This document shows, piece after piece, positions 1-7,898 of a DNA stretch of 26,898 nt (its first letter is position 1; every line of letters begins with the position of its first letter). Location: positions 1 to 26,898 of the forward strand of contig VGFF01000010.1 in the NCBI GenBank assembly GCA_016868955.1, read 5' to 3'. The notes under the pieces are model-generated. The model ran no database searches. It was not told the DNA's origin and worked only from the letters and a program-made list of their open reading frames with translations. The stretch comes from Armatimonadota bacterium (GTDB taxonomy: Bacteria; Sysuimicrobiota; Sysuimicrobiia; Sysuimicrobiales; VGFF01). The position numbers were made by a program, and so were the translations under genes.

Positions 1-11
1 AGATAGCCCCT

Positions 12-26
12 CCCCCCCCCCCCCCC
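12..26. repeat. poly-C homopolymer at the window edge
   Basis: Fifteen consecutive C residues follow a CCCCT stretch. The run lies just where the start of the first small gene should be, and the reading frame of that gene is only meaningful after it. A run of this kind at a sequence end is often an assembly or read artefact, so the bases before about position 27 should not be trusted. Confidence 0.8.
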
Positions 27-27
27 T

Positions 28-207
28 GGCTGGGACGAGGCACGCGTCCGACGTGTACGCGAGCACTACGACACGCAGACCGATGAGCAGGCCGTCGCCG
101 AGGATGAAGCGGCATTCGAGTCTCCGACTCACGCCACGATGGAGGTTCCGAACGAGCTCGTGCCTGCCGTTCGCGAGCTCATCGCAAAGCATCGACGCAG
201 TGCCTAG
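28..207 (+). CDS. C-terminal part of a small acidic conserved protein (start lost)
   Basis: An open frame reads from the end of the poly-C run to TAG at 205-207, about 59 residues, with no start codon visible because the homopolymer and window edge interrupt it. The visible protein begins G-W-D-E-A-R-V-R-R-V, has a very acidic centre (QAVAEDEAAFE) and ends in a helix-like segment, NELVPAVRELIAKHRR. It resembles short uncharacterised proteins of about 60-70 residues that I recall from many bacteria, but I cannot name a family with an established role. It converges on the toxin remnant that follows, so it may belong to the same small toxin-antitoxin neighbourhood; that is only inference. The overlapping Arg/Ser-rich frame starting at 53 is judged to be a shadow. 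Confidence 0.5.
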   Translation, partial: GWDEARVRRVREHYDTQTDEQAVAEDEAAFESPTHATMEVPNELVPAVRELIAKHRRSA

Positions 208-287
208 TTCACCACGACCGCGCCAAGCGCGGTGTCAGATCTGTTTTCGCATCAACTGAAGACTTAAAGGTCACGCCGACGACAAAC

Positions 288-596
288 TCAACGCGGAGTC
301 GCAAACCGGCGTGGCCAGCGTCGCGGATCACGCGAATGATGGAGCACGGCAAGTACCGATACGACCGTCGGCCGCGCTACGTAGAACACAACGTAAGGAA
401 ACCGTGAGACGAGCGCGCGTCAAACATCTCTATACATGACGGAAGCAGACTCTGGGTAATCGCGGCGCGTTTCGAGACAACTTCGGAGTGATTCGAGGAA
501 GTCGTCTCCAAGGCCACGCTGCTGAGATTCGTATCAATCGAATGCGGTCTGAATATCCTGTCCAGCTCTCGCACGAAGGACGAACCGCTGGGTCAT
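288..596 (-). pseudogene. ParE/RelE-family toxin remnant with two in-frame TGA codons
   Basis: Reading the minus strand from ATG at 596-594 gives a 102-codon frame with the layout of ParE/RelE-type toxins: an N-terminal R-A-R-A-G-Q-D-I segment, then F-D-stop-Y-E-S-Q-Q-R-G-L-G-D-D-F, then Y-R-D-V-stop-R-A-L, R-F-P-Y-V-V-F-Y and a C-terminal V-L-H-H-S-R-D-P-R-R-W. The interruptions are both TGA. The first falls where the family has Trp in the WYE motif, the second where it has Arg in VRRAL. Everything between and after stays in one frame, so these are substitutions and not indels. The ATG overlaps the antitoxin stop by four bases (ATGA), the normal operon layout. The rest of the window uses TGA as stop, so recoding is unlikely. 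Mature toxin is not expected. Confidence 0.82.
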
Positions 597-814
597 GAAG
601 CCCGGCGGATGCGGGCGAACACCTCTTCGCGCGTCGAACCTTCGTCAGGATTGGCCTCGAACTCCGCCAGCCGACGATCGAGCTCCTTCATCTGCCAGTC
701 GGTCAAGGGCAGTGCCTCGGGGACTGCGGAGATGCTGTCCCAAATCGCTTCCAGAAGTCGCATGCGTTCCGCGACCGGCAACGCAAGGATTTCCGCGATC
801 ATCTCGTGCTTCAT
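593..814 (-). CDS. antitoxin, putative addiction module component family
   Basis: This 73-residue protein matches the short helical family called putative addiction module component (TIGR02574-like): an opening I-A-E-I-L-A-L-P-V-A-E-R-M-R-L-L-E-A-I-W followed by D-S-I-S, a P-L-T-D-W-Q-M-K-E-L-D-R-R-L-A segment, and a terminal G-S-T-R-E-E-V-F-A-R-I-R. In this family the antitoxin precedes and overlaps a ParE/RelE-like toxin gene, and the same order is seen here, with an ATGA overlap onto the toxin remnant at 288-596. The antitoxin frame is intact although the toxin carries two stops, the direction expected when a toxin is lost first or when the antitoxin is retained against a homologous toxin elsewhere. 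It would act in the cytoplasm by binding the toxin and probably its own operator. Confidence 0.85.
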   Translation of the reverse strand: MKHEMIAEILALPVAERMRLLEAIWDSISAVPEALPLTDWQMKELDRRLAEFEANPDEGSTREEVFARIRRAS

Positions 815-833
815 ACGCTTAGACTCTCACCCC

Positions 834-1754
834 CTACCCCCTCACCAAATTCCTTAACACGAACAGCACGTTCGCCGGCCGCTCCGCGAGGCGGCGCATG
901 AAGAACGGATACCACTCGGGCCCGAACGGCGCCGCCACCAGCACGCGATAGCCGTGGCGCACGAGATCCAATTGCAGCTGCGGGCGGATGCCGTACAGCA
1001 TCTGGAACTCGAACCGGTCATTGCCGATGCCCTTCGTGTTCGCGAACGCGATGACGTGCTCGATGATGCGCTCGTCGTGCGTGGCAATCGCAGAGTAGCC
1101 GCAGCTTTGCAGCATACGCTCGGCCAACGTGACGTAATTCCGGTCGACGTCCGCTTTCTTCGGATAAGCGATCTCCGGCGGCTCTAGGTACGCGCCCTTC
1201 ACCAGGCGCAGATTCGGCGCGAGCGGTAGCAGCGCCGTCAGATCGTCGCCGGCCCGGTATAGATACGACTGCAGCACGGTGCCGACGTTGTCGAAGCCGT
1301 CGGCACGGGCGCGGCGGTAGATGCGCAGCGTCGCGTTCACGCGCGCCGATTCTTCCATGTCGATGCGGATGCAGTTGCCGTGCGTCGCGGCGTGGCGCAG
1401 CAAGCGCGCTAGGTGCCCGTAGGCGACGTCCTCGCCGAGATTCAATCCGAGGTGCGTGAGCTTCAGCGCGACGTTGCACGTCAGCCGCTCGGCGGCGATG
1501 CGGTCGAGGATGCCGGCGTACGCGTCGGCGACGCGCTGCACGGCCGCGGTATCGTGCAGCCCTTCGCCGAGCAGCGTCGTGTTCGCTTTCAGGCCGGCAT
1601 CGTTCAGGCGGCGGATGGCGGGGACCGCGGCGTCCAGCGTCTCGCCGGAGATGAACCGCGACGCGCCGAGCCGCATGCCGTAACGGCGCACGAACCCCGA
1701 CACGAAGCGGTTGCCGGCGGCGAGCAGGATGAGGCGGCGGAAGACGGCAGTCAT
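834..1754 (-). CDS. putB: proline dehydrogenase (monofunctional)
   Basis: The 306-residue product has the size and sequence of monofunctional proline dehydrogenases, FAD enzymes that oxidise L-proline to pyrroline-5-carboxylate and pass electrons to the membrane quinone pool. Visible family segments include T-T-L-L-G-E-G near residue 55, R-I-D-M-E-E-S-A in the middle, G-T-V-L-Q-S-Y-L-Y-R, L-V-K-G-A-Y-L-E-P-P, I-A-T-H-D-E-R and F-E-F-Q-M-L-Y-G-I-R. I place the start at ATG 1754 because GAGGAG lies four bases upstream on the minus strand; the upstream 15-codon extension begins without such a site. No P5C dehydrogenase is present in the window, so the second step must be encoded elsewhere. It is divergent from the truncated symporter gene, with about 136 bases between. 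Confidence 0.93.
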   Translation of the reverse strand: MTAVFRRLILLAAGNRFVSGFVRRYGMRLGASRFISGETLDAAVPAIRRLNDAGLKANTTLLGEGLHDTAAVQRVADAYAGILDRIAAERLTCNVALKLTHLGLNLGEDVAYGHLARLLRHAATHGNCIRIDMEESARVNATLRIYRRARADGFDNVGTVLQSYLYRAGDDLTALLPLAPNLRLVKGAYLEPPEIAYPKKADVDRNYVTLAERMLQSCGYSAIATHDERIIEHVIAFANTKGIGNDRFEFQMLYGIRPQLQLDLVRHGYRVLVAAPFGPEWYPFFMRRLAERPANVLFVLRNLVRG

Positions 1755-1890
1755 CGATCTCCTCGGTTGACGACGAAAGTCGCGTGGTCGATGGTCCATT
1801 CGCCGTCGCCGCGTCCGATCCCGCGTGCCGTCGCGTAGCAGGGCGGCCCGCGGGGAACGCTAGAACTAACCAGCCAGGAGGTCCGTCCTA

Positions 1891-2946
1891 ATGACAATCG
1901 AGTCGAACGCGCCGGGATTGCCGGAGACCGGCCCCCGTGAAGTGTGGTCTTCGCGCGCCGGCTTCATCTTGGCCGCGATCGGGTCCGCCGTGGGGATCGG
2001 CAACATCTGGCGATTCCCCTACATGGTCGGCGACAATGGCGGCGGCGCGTTCCTGGCGCCGTATCTTGCGGCCGTGCTGACGCTGGTGCTGACGCTGATG
2101 ATCGTCGAGTTCGCGTTCGGGCAGGCGACGCGGGGATCGGTCGCGGCGGCGTTCGCGAGCGTCCACGCGAGGCTTCGCCCCTTCGGTCTCCTTCTCATCG
2201 GGATCGAGGCGAGCATCCTGTCCTACTATCTCGTGACGACGGGATGGGTGCTGGCGTTTCTCGTCGCGTTCGTCGGTGGCATCTCGCTTACGTTCGACGC
2301 GCTGACGAGCACGTACGTGCCCGTCGCCGCATTCGTCGTGTCGGCGCTTACATGGGCGTGGATCGTCGATACCGGCGTGCGCGCCGGTATCGAGCGCGCG
2401 GCGAAGCTGCTGATGCCGACCCTCGTGCTTATTCTCGTTGGCATGGCGATCACGGCGCTCCCGCTTCCGGGCGCGGGGCGCGGCATCTCTTATTTCTTGT
2501 CGCCGGACCTGGAGGCGATCCGCGATCCACGCGTCTGGACGGCCGCGTTCGGACAATCGTTCTTCTCGCTGAGCGTGGGCACGGGCATCATGCTGACGTA
2601 TGGCAGCTACCTGCAGCGCGGGAGCCTGACGCAGACCGCGGCCGCGGCGGTGGCGAGCGCCGCCGTGATCCCGATCCTGGCGAACGCGATCGCGAACGGC
2701 GCCAGCAAAAGGCGCAACAATTTCGGAAGCATCCTGAGCTGCCCCCTCGAGATCGAGGTTTTCACGGCGTGGCCAAAGTCGCGTCCCTCGGGTTGTGTGC
2801 GCTCGCTCAGCGTAGGGGGCGCACGTCAGGAGTTGATAAAAACACGATCAGGACGCGCCGCTACCGCGCGTGAAGCTACCGCTTCGCCAGCTTCACCACC
2901 ATGTTCGCGCGCGCGTCGACGGAAAACGCATCGCCGGGATGGATGA
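1891..2946 (+). pseudogene. truncated sodium:neurotransmitter symporter family transporter
   Basis: A good ribosome site (AGGAGG at 1876-1881) precedes ATG 1891. Residues 20-60 contain the hallmark first helix of the neurotransmitter:sodium symporter family, with G-S-A-V-G-I-G-N-I-W-R-F-P-Y at about 31-44 and N-G-G-G-A-F after it, the part that binds sodium and amino-acid substrate in LeuT-like proteins. The sixth helix is also recognisable (FGQSFFSLSVGTG, then MLTYGSYL). Similarity ends near residue 270 in the seventh helix, and the frame then runs through Arg/Ser-rich sequence to a chance stop inside the end of the hydantoinase A gene. The family is normally about 440-500 residues with 11-12 helices, so helices 8 onward, including part of the second sodium site, are absent. 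It is most likely non-functional. Confidence 0.8.
2704..2875. other. unassigned scar between truncated symporter and hyuA
   Basis: After the point where symporter similarity ends, about 170 bases look less GC-rich than the flanks and encode nothing I recognise on either strand. They include an imperfect inverted repeat with arms GTGCGC and GCGCAC at about 2797-2823 and an A-rich stretch (GATAAAAACACGATC) at about 2834-2848. The segment could hold the terminator for the symporter or hydantoinase operon, or be the junction left by the deletion that removed the second half of the symporter. Confidence 0.4.
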
Positions 2947-4990
2947 TCGCGGTCGACTCGTGCTCTTCGATGATCGCCGGACCCTCGGACGCGAATCCGA
3001 CCGGCAGCTTGTAGCGATCGTAGACCGGCGTGGCGACGAACCCGTGCCCAGGGAAGTACGCGTGCCGCTCACCCTTGCGCGGGTCGCCGGCCGGCCGATC
3101 GCCGTTGCGCGACGTGCGCGGATCGTGCGACAGCGCAACCTCGGGGCGTGGCCCTTCGACGCGCACGCGCCACGTCAAGCCCATCATCGGCACGCCCTCG
3201 TACAGGTGGCTGTGCACGCGCTTGTACTCCTCCGCGAACGCGGCCTTCAGCTCAGGTAAGCGGGCTTTCGTCAGCTCGCCGGCGGGCACGGGCACGGTGA
3301 TCTCGTGGAACTGACCGTGCAAGCGCATGTCCGCGAAGCGCACGACGCGCGCTTGCTTGCGGTGGATGCCCGCTTCCGCCAGCCGCGCTAACCCTGCTTC
3401 TTCCATCTCGTGCAAGACGCCGTTGACCTTCGTCAAGTCGAGGTCGTCGACGAGGCCGGGATACGACCGCACGTAGTCGAACGCGAGCGGCGCGATCAGC
3501 AATCCGAGCGCGGAGGCGGCGCCGGCCGCGATCGGCAGGATGACCTCCGGCGCGCCGATGATCCGACCGACGGCGCAGGCGTGCAGCGGGCCCGCTCCGC
3601 CGAACGCGACGAGCCCGTAGCCGCGCGGATCGCGACCGCGCTCGATGATGTGCACGCGCGCCGCCGCCGACATGTTCTCGTTGACGATCGAGTGGATGCC
3701 GTAGGCCGCAGCGTTGGTGTCCATACGCAGCTTCTCGGCGAGCGCGCCGACCGCGGCGCGCGCGGCATCGACGTCGAGGCTCATGCGGCCGCCGAGGAAG
3801 TAGTTTGGATTCAGATAGCCGAGCAGCAGGTTCGCGTCGGTCACGGTCGGCTCGTGGCCGCCGCGGCCGTAGCACGCCGGTCCGGGATCAGCGCCCGCGG
3901 AGTCCGGACCGACCTTGAGCAGCCCGAGCGACGAGACGCGCGCGATCGATCCGCCGCCGGCGCCGATCTCGATCATGTCGATCGTCGGCGCCTTCACCGG
4001 GATGCCGCTGCCGCGCTTGAACCGGTGCACGCGCGCGACTTCCTGCGACGCGGTGACCGTCGGCGCCCCGCCGTCGATCAAGCACGCTTTGGCGGTCGTG
4101 CCGCCCATGTCGAACGACACGAGGTCGCTGCGTCCGATCTGATGGCCGATGAGCGCGGCCGCGAGCGCGCCCGCCGCCGGCCCGCTCTCGACGAGGCGGA
4201 TCGGCAAATCACGCGCGACCTGCGGCGTCGCGGTGCCGCCGGAGGATTGCATGAGGTAGAACTGGCCGGTGAACCCGGCATCGGTGAACGCCCGCTCCAG
4301 CCCGCCGACGTAGCGCGTGAACAGCGGGCGCACGTACGCGTTCGCGCACGTCGTCGCGGTGCGCTCGTACTCGCGCACCTCGGAGGCGACCTCGTTCGAC
4401 GTCGACACGCTGAGGCCCGGGAACCGCGCGGCGATCGCGGCCGCGGCTTGCTTCTCGTGCGCCGGATTCGCGTACCCGTGCAGGAAGCAGAGTGCCACCG
4501 ATTCTACGCCCTGCGCGACGAACCCGCGCACCTCGCGCTCGAGCATCTCGACGTCGAGCGGCGCCAGCACCTGCCCGGTGCGATCGATGCGCTCGACGAT
4601 GCCGCGGCGCCACTTGCGCGGCACGAGCGGCTCGGGGAACTTCAGGAACAAGTCGTAGATGTCGTACCGCTGTTCCTTGCCCATCGCGAGGATGTCGCGG
4701 AAGCCCTGCGTCGTCAGCAGCCCGGTCTTCGCGCCGCGGTGCTCGATGAGCGAGTTCGCGACGAGCGTCGTGCCGTGGATGATGACCGCGACGTCGCCGG
4801 CGCGCAGCTCGCGCTGCGCCAGCAGCGCGCGAATGCCCTCCAGCGCGCCTTTCGACGGATCCTGCGGCGTCGTCAGCACCTTGTGCACCCAGAACGTGCC
4901 AACGCCGACGTCGAGCAAGACGAAGTCGGTGAACGTCCCGCCGATGTCAAACCCGAGCAGATAGCGGCTCTGGCCGCGCTTCGCGGTCAT
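2876..4990 (-). CDS. hyuA: hydantoinase/oxoprolinase family subunit A
   Basis: The 704-residue protein is a full-length HyuA/N-methylhydantoinase A type subunit, the ATP-using half of enzymes that open cyclic amides such as 5-oxoproline or hydantoins. The actin-like ATPase loop D-I-G-G-T-F-T-D lies near residue 16, followed later by S-F-D-M-G-G-T-T-A-K, a glycine-rich I-G-A-G-G-G-S-I, A-D-P-G-P-A-C-Y-G-R-G-G and F-G-G-A-G-P-L-H-A. The start is ATG 4990, which overlaps the stop of the upstream hyuB gene as ATGA; the longer frame from 5002 would only add residues inside hyuB. Substrate cannot be read from sequence: 5-oxoproline, N-methylhydantoin, acetophenone-type and acetone carboxylase subunits share this fold. 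The nearby pyroglutamyl peptidase favours 5-oxoproline, as inference. Confidence 0.93.
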   Translation of the reverse strand: MTAKRGQSRYLLGFDIGGTFTDFVLLDVGVGTFWVHKVLTTPQDPSKGALEGIRALLAQRELRAGDVAVIIHGTTLVANSLIEHRGAKTGLLTTQGFRDILAMGKEQRYDIYDLFLKFPEPLVPRKWRRGIVERIDRTGQVLAPLDVEMLEREVRGFVAQGVESVALCFLHGYANPAHEKQAAAAIAARFPGLSVSTSNEVASEVREYERTATTCANAYVRPLFTRYVGGLERAFTDAGFTGQFYLMQSSGGTATPQVARDLPIRLVESGPAAGALAAALIGHQIGRSDLVSFDMGGTTAKACLIDGGAPTVTASQEVARVHRFKRGSGIPVKAPTIDMIEIGAGGGSIARVSSLGLLKVGPDSAGADPGPACYGRGGHEPTVTDANLLLGYLNPNYFLGGRMSLDVDAARAAVGALAEKLRMDTNAAAYGIHSIVNENMSAAARVHIIERGRDPRGYGLVAFGGAGPLHACAVGRIIGAPEVILPIAAGAASALGLLIAPLAFDYVRSYPGLVDDLDLTKVNGVLHEMEEAGLARLAEAGIHRKQARVVRFADMRLHGQFHEITVPVPAGELTKARLPELKAAFAEEYKRVHSHLYEGVPMMGLTWRVRVEGPRPEVALSHDPRTSRNGDRPAGDPRKGERHAYFPGHGFVATPVYDRYKLPVGFASEGPAIIEEHESTAIIHPGDAFSVDARANMVVKLAKR

Positions 4991-6657
4991 TGGGCCTTCC
5001 ACCCGTACTGCGCCGCCGCGCCGTCCGACGTCAGGATTTCTTCCTCCACGTCGCGGCAGATCGCCTCACGGTCGCGCTTCTTCGGATCGCCGAATCCGGC
5101 GCCGCCGGGCAGGTCGAGCGTGACGCGCGTGTGCGGGTCCATGTCGAGGAAGATTCCGCCGAGGTGCTCCTCCTCCGGCGCGCCGTCGTGCTTGCGGCTG
5201 ACGAGGCGCATGCGGCTGCCGTTGCCGCCGCCGAAAAGCCCGGGGTTGTCGTAGCGCAAGCCCGTCGGCCAAACGCCGATGAGGTACTGCCCACCCTCTT
5301 CGCCGGGGCGGCGGCGCAGCGTCACGCGCTGGCCGGGAGCGCCGCGGAACTCGCCGGGGCCGGCCGAGTCGGCGATGTACTCCTTCTCGTCGACGAGGAA
5401 GCCCGTGCGGACCTCGAACATCTCGACCGAGACATTGGAGGCGCTCGTCGGGAACATCACGGCGCCGACGCCGTCGCCCTGCTGCGAGGCGCCCTGCCCG
5501 CCGGCCTGGAACATGTGGTCGTTGAACGCGTGTCCGTCACCGGTCCGTCCGTATGTCTTGAACGAGGTTGGGTAGCCGGTCGGCGCCTGCGCGCGGCCGC
5601 GCAGCACCGGCGCCAGCGCGCTCATGATCGCCGGCGCGACGCTCCACATCGTGCGCGTGCGCTGGTTCACCGCCGCGGGGCGCGTGCAGTTGAGGACCGT
5701 GCCCGCGGGCACCTCGAGCGTAATCGGACGGAAGTCGCCGTCGTTGCCCGGAGCCTCCGGTGACAGGATGCACTTCAAGAGGTAGACGACCTCCGCGAAC
5801 AGGATGCTGTACGTGACGTTCGTGCCGCCTTGCGGCAGCTGCGGCGGCACGTCAAGGAACTCGAGCTTCAGCTCGTCGCCCTTGACCGTGATGCGCGTCT
5901 TGAACGAGAACGGCGCATCGACGCCGTCGCACCACTGCACCGACTCATGCACGCCGTCGGGCAACGCGCGGATCGCGTCGCGCATCGCCGTCTCCGTGCG
6001 CGCCTGCACCTCGCGCGTCAGGTCCTCGAGATCGCTCAGGTCGTATTCGTCCATGAGATGCAGGATGCGCTCGGCGCCGACCTGGTTCGCCGCGACGAGC
6101 GCGTGCACGTCACCCATCACCATCGGCGCCAGGCGGACGTTGTTCTCGATGATCTCGACGAGCTGCTCGTTGATCTTGCCCTGGTCGTAGAGCTTGAGCG
6201 GCGGGATGAACAGCCCCTCGTCGTAGATCTCGCGCGTCGTGTGGCGCGCGCGCGTGCCGCCGATGTCGGCGACGTTCGCGACGCCGCCCATGACCGCGAC
6301 GACCTTGCCGTCGCGGTTGAATACGGGCGTGCAGATCGTGATGTCGAACAGGTGGCCGGCGCACAGCCAAGGATCGTTCGTAATTAAGACGTCGCCCGGC
6401 TTCAGCGTCTCGACCGGGAAGCGCGCGATCATGCCGCGCAAGCAGTTGGGCAATGCGAAGTTGAACGCGGGCATCGAGCGCCACGGGTGCGCGAGCACGT
6501 TCCCGCGCGGATCGAGCACCTCGCATCCGAAGTCGAGCGCCTCGCCGACGACGACGGAGAAGCTCGTCCGCCAAATCGTGGTCCAGCACTCCTCCATGAT
6601 GCTGATGACCCGCTGCCACATGATCTCGAGACTTACGGGGTCTATAACGGTTTTCAT
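4987..6657 (-). CDS. hyuB: hydantoinase/oxoprolinase family subunit B
   Basis: The 556-residue product has the HyuB layout: an N-terminal D-P-V-S-L-E-I-M-W-Q-R segment, V-G-E-A-L-D-F-G-C-E-V-L-D, then T-N-D-P-W-L-C-A-G-H-L-F-D-I (the family's N-D-P-Y-x-G-G-T-H version is altered here) and a C-terminal glycine-rich region with P-G-G-A-G-F-G-D-P. Together with HyuA it should form a heteromeric cytoplasmic enzyme acting on cyclic amides. I choose ATG 6657 because family similarity begins at once after it; the frame open to 7008 overlaps the divergent phzF gene and carries no similarity. No strong ribosome site precedes this ATG; the nearest, GGAGAAG, is about 15 bases away. The two genes run B then A with a four-base overlap, so expression is translationally coupled. 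Confidence 0.92.
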   Translation of the reverse strand: MKTVIDPVSLEIMWQRVISIMEECWTTIWRTSFSVVVGEALDFGCEVLDPRGNVLAHPWRSMPAFNFALPNCLRGMIARFPVETLKPGDVLITNDPWLCAGHLFDITICTPVFNRDGKVVAVMGGVANVADIGGTRARHTTREIYDEGLFIPPLKLYDQGKINEQLVEIIENNVRLAPMVMGDVHALVAANQVGAERILHLMDEYDLSDLEDLTREVQARTETAMRDAIRALPDGVHESVQWCDGVDAPFSFKTRITVKGDELKLEFLDVPPQLPQGGTNVTYSILFAEVVYLLKCILSPEAPGNDGDFRPITLEVPAGTVLNCTRPAAVNQRTRTMWSVAPAIMSALAPVLRGRAQAPTGYPTSFKTYGRTGDGHAFNDHMFQAGGQGASQQGDGVGAVMFPTSASNVSVEMFEVRTGFLVDEKEYIADSAGPGEFRGAPGQRVTLRRRPGEEGGQYLIGVWPTGLRYDNPGLFGGGNGSRMRLVSRKHDGAPEEEHLGGIFLDMDPHTRVTLDLPGGAGFGDPKKRDREAICRDVEEEILTSDGAAAQYGWKAQ

Positions 6658-6811
6658 GACAGAGGAAGTTCTTCTCCGATGACGGACAACCTGCTCTGGG
6701 CAGCGCGCGTACAGGAATTCCGTCATCGGTGGCGAGAACTGTGGGGCAGCGGTTCGAGAAGCGAGATCCGGGTGCGAAACGATTTGCTTGTTATAAGGGG
6801 AGGACACGGCC

Positions 6812-7720
6812 ATGGGACGCAAATTCGTCACCGCGGACGTTTTCACGACGCGCCCATTCGGCGGCAACCCGCTGGCCGTCGTGATGGAAGCCGAGGATCT
6901 GGACGCGGCGACGATGCAACGGATCGCCCGCGAGTTCAACCTCAGCGAGACGACGTTCGTGCTGCCGCCGGCGAGTGCGGACGACACCGCGCGCGTGCGT
7001 ATCTTCACCCCGGCGCGGGAGCTGCCGTTCGCGGGTCATCCCACCGTGGGCACGGCGATCGTGCTCGCGGAGCTGTCGTTCGCCCCCGACGCGCCGTTCG
7101 AGACCGAGGTCTGGTTAGAGGAAGAGGTCGGCGTGCTTCGCGTGACGGTGACGCGTGCCGCCGGCGCGCCAGCATATGCGGAATTCGCGGCCGCGCAAGT
7201 GCCCGCGCCGACGTTGGGCACGCTTCCCGTCGGCCGCGCCGCCGCGGCACTGTCACTGTCGCCCGACGACATCGGTCTGCCGGGTCACGCGATCGCCGCG
7301 AGCTCCGCTGGCGTGCCGTTTTTGTTCGTGCCTGTGCGATCGCTGGACGCGGTCCGGCGCGCGACGCCGAACACGGCGGCCTGGCCGACGCGTAACGAGG
7401 TCGGAGGACCGACGAGCATGTTCGTCTACGCGCGTGGCGGCGAGAGCGCCGATGCCGCGTTTCGCGCGCGCATGTTCGGGCCGGAGCTGGGCATCGTCGA
7501 GGATCCCGCGACCGGCGGCGCGGCGGCTGCCTTTCCCGGGCACGTACACGCCTGCGATCCGCTCGCCCACGGCACGCACACGTGGCTCATCAAGCAGGGC
7601 TACGAGATGGGCCGGCCCAGCGACATCCACGTCCACACGGACGTCTCGAGCGGACGGATCACGCGGGTGCGCGTCGGCGGACACGCGGTGCGCGTGAGTG
7701 AGGGTACGCTGCGCGTTTAG
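6812..7720 (+). CDS. PhzF family isomerase/epimerase
   Basis: The 302-residue protein belongs to the PhzF family, two-lobed proteins of diaminopimelate-epimerase fold that isomerise small metabolites; PhzF itself acts in phenazine synthesis, but most relatives have unknown substrates. Visible signatures are V-F-T-T-R-P-F-G-G-N-P-L-A-V near residue 10, the catalytic Glu in N-L-S-E-T-T-F (residue 46), A-G-H-P-T-V-G-T-A at about 75, and G-I-V-E-D-P-A-T-G-G-A-A-A-A in the second lobe. GGGGAGG at 6797-6803 sets the start at ATG 6812. It is divergent from hyuB across about 154 bases, which probably hold promoters for both units. No phenazine genes are near, so a role in amino-acid or cyclic-amide metabolism is more likely; that is inference. 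Confidence 0.92.
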   Translation: MGRKFVTADVFTTRPFGGNPLAVVMEAEDLDAATMQRIAREFNLSETTFVLPPASADDTARVRIFTPARELPFAGHPTVGTAIVLAELSFAPDAPFETEVWLEEEVGVLRVTVTRAAGAPAYAEFAAAQVPAPTLGTLPVGRAAAALSLSPDDIGLPGHAIAASSAGVPFLFVPVRSLDAVRRATPNTAAWPTRNEVGGPTSMFVYARGGESADAAFRARMFGPELGIVEDPATGGAAAAFPGHVHACDPLAHGTHTWLIKQGYEMGRPSDIHVHTDVSSGRITRVRVGGHAVRVSEGTLRV

Positions 7721-7898
7721 CAGCGTCCGCCGGCGCGAGCGGCGCACGATTCGGCAGGACGACTCCACTGGCGGCGAGAAGGGGATCATCCTCGCGCGCG
7801 GCCGAGCTGTCCAACGAATTCCTCGATGGACGCCGGCGCTCTGCGACAATTCCGATGACGGCGCGTCGCCGCCTTCGATCTCCAACCGAGGTGTCCCG

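Noticed and set aside
53..259. 68-residue Arg/Ser-rich frame on the plus strand
   Set aside because: It overlaps in another frame the acidic 59-codon frame that resembles real proteins, and its composition is typical of a shadow frame in GC-rich DNA.
377..574. 65-residue frame on the minus strand between the antitoxin and position 377
   Set aside because: It runs in a different frame through the toxin remnant and has no toxin features; the frame from ATG 596 with two TGA codons explains the region better.
288..596. TGA recoded as Trp or selenocysteine in the toxin gene
   Set aside because: The antitoxin, hyuB and other genes in the window end with TGA, tryptophan is written TGG throughout, and the two TGA codons replace different residues (Trp and Arg).
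3410..5254. 614-residue plus-strand frame opposite hyuA
   Set aside because: It is antisense to a well-supported HyuA gene, is Arg/Asp/Ala-rich and has no recognisable family.
6658..6811. TATAAG before phzF as a -10 element
   Set aside because: It lies directly against the ribosome site, so transcription would begin inside the site, and there is no -35 partner at the right distance.
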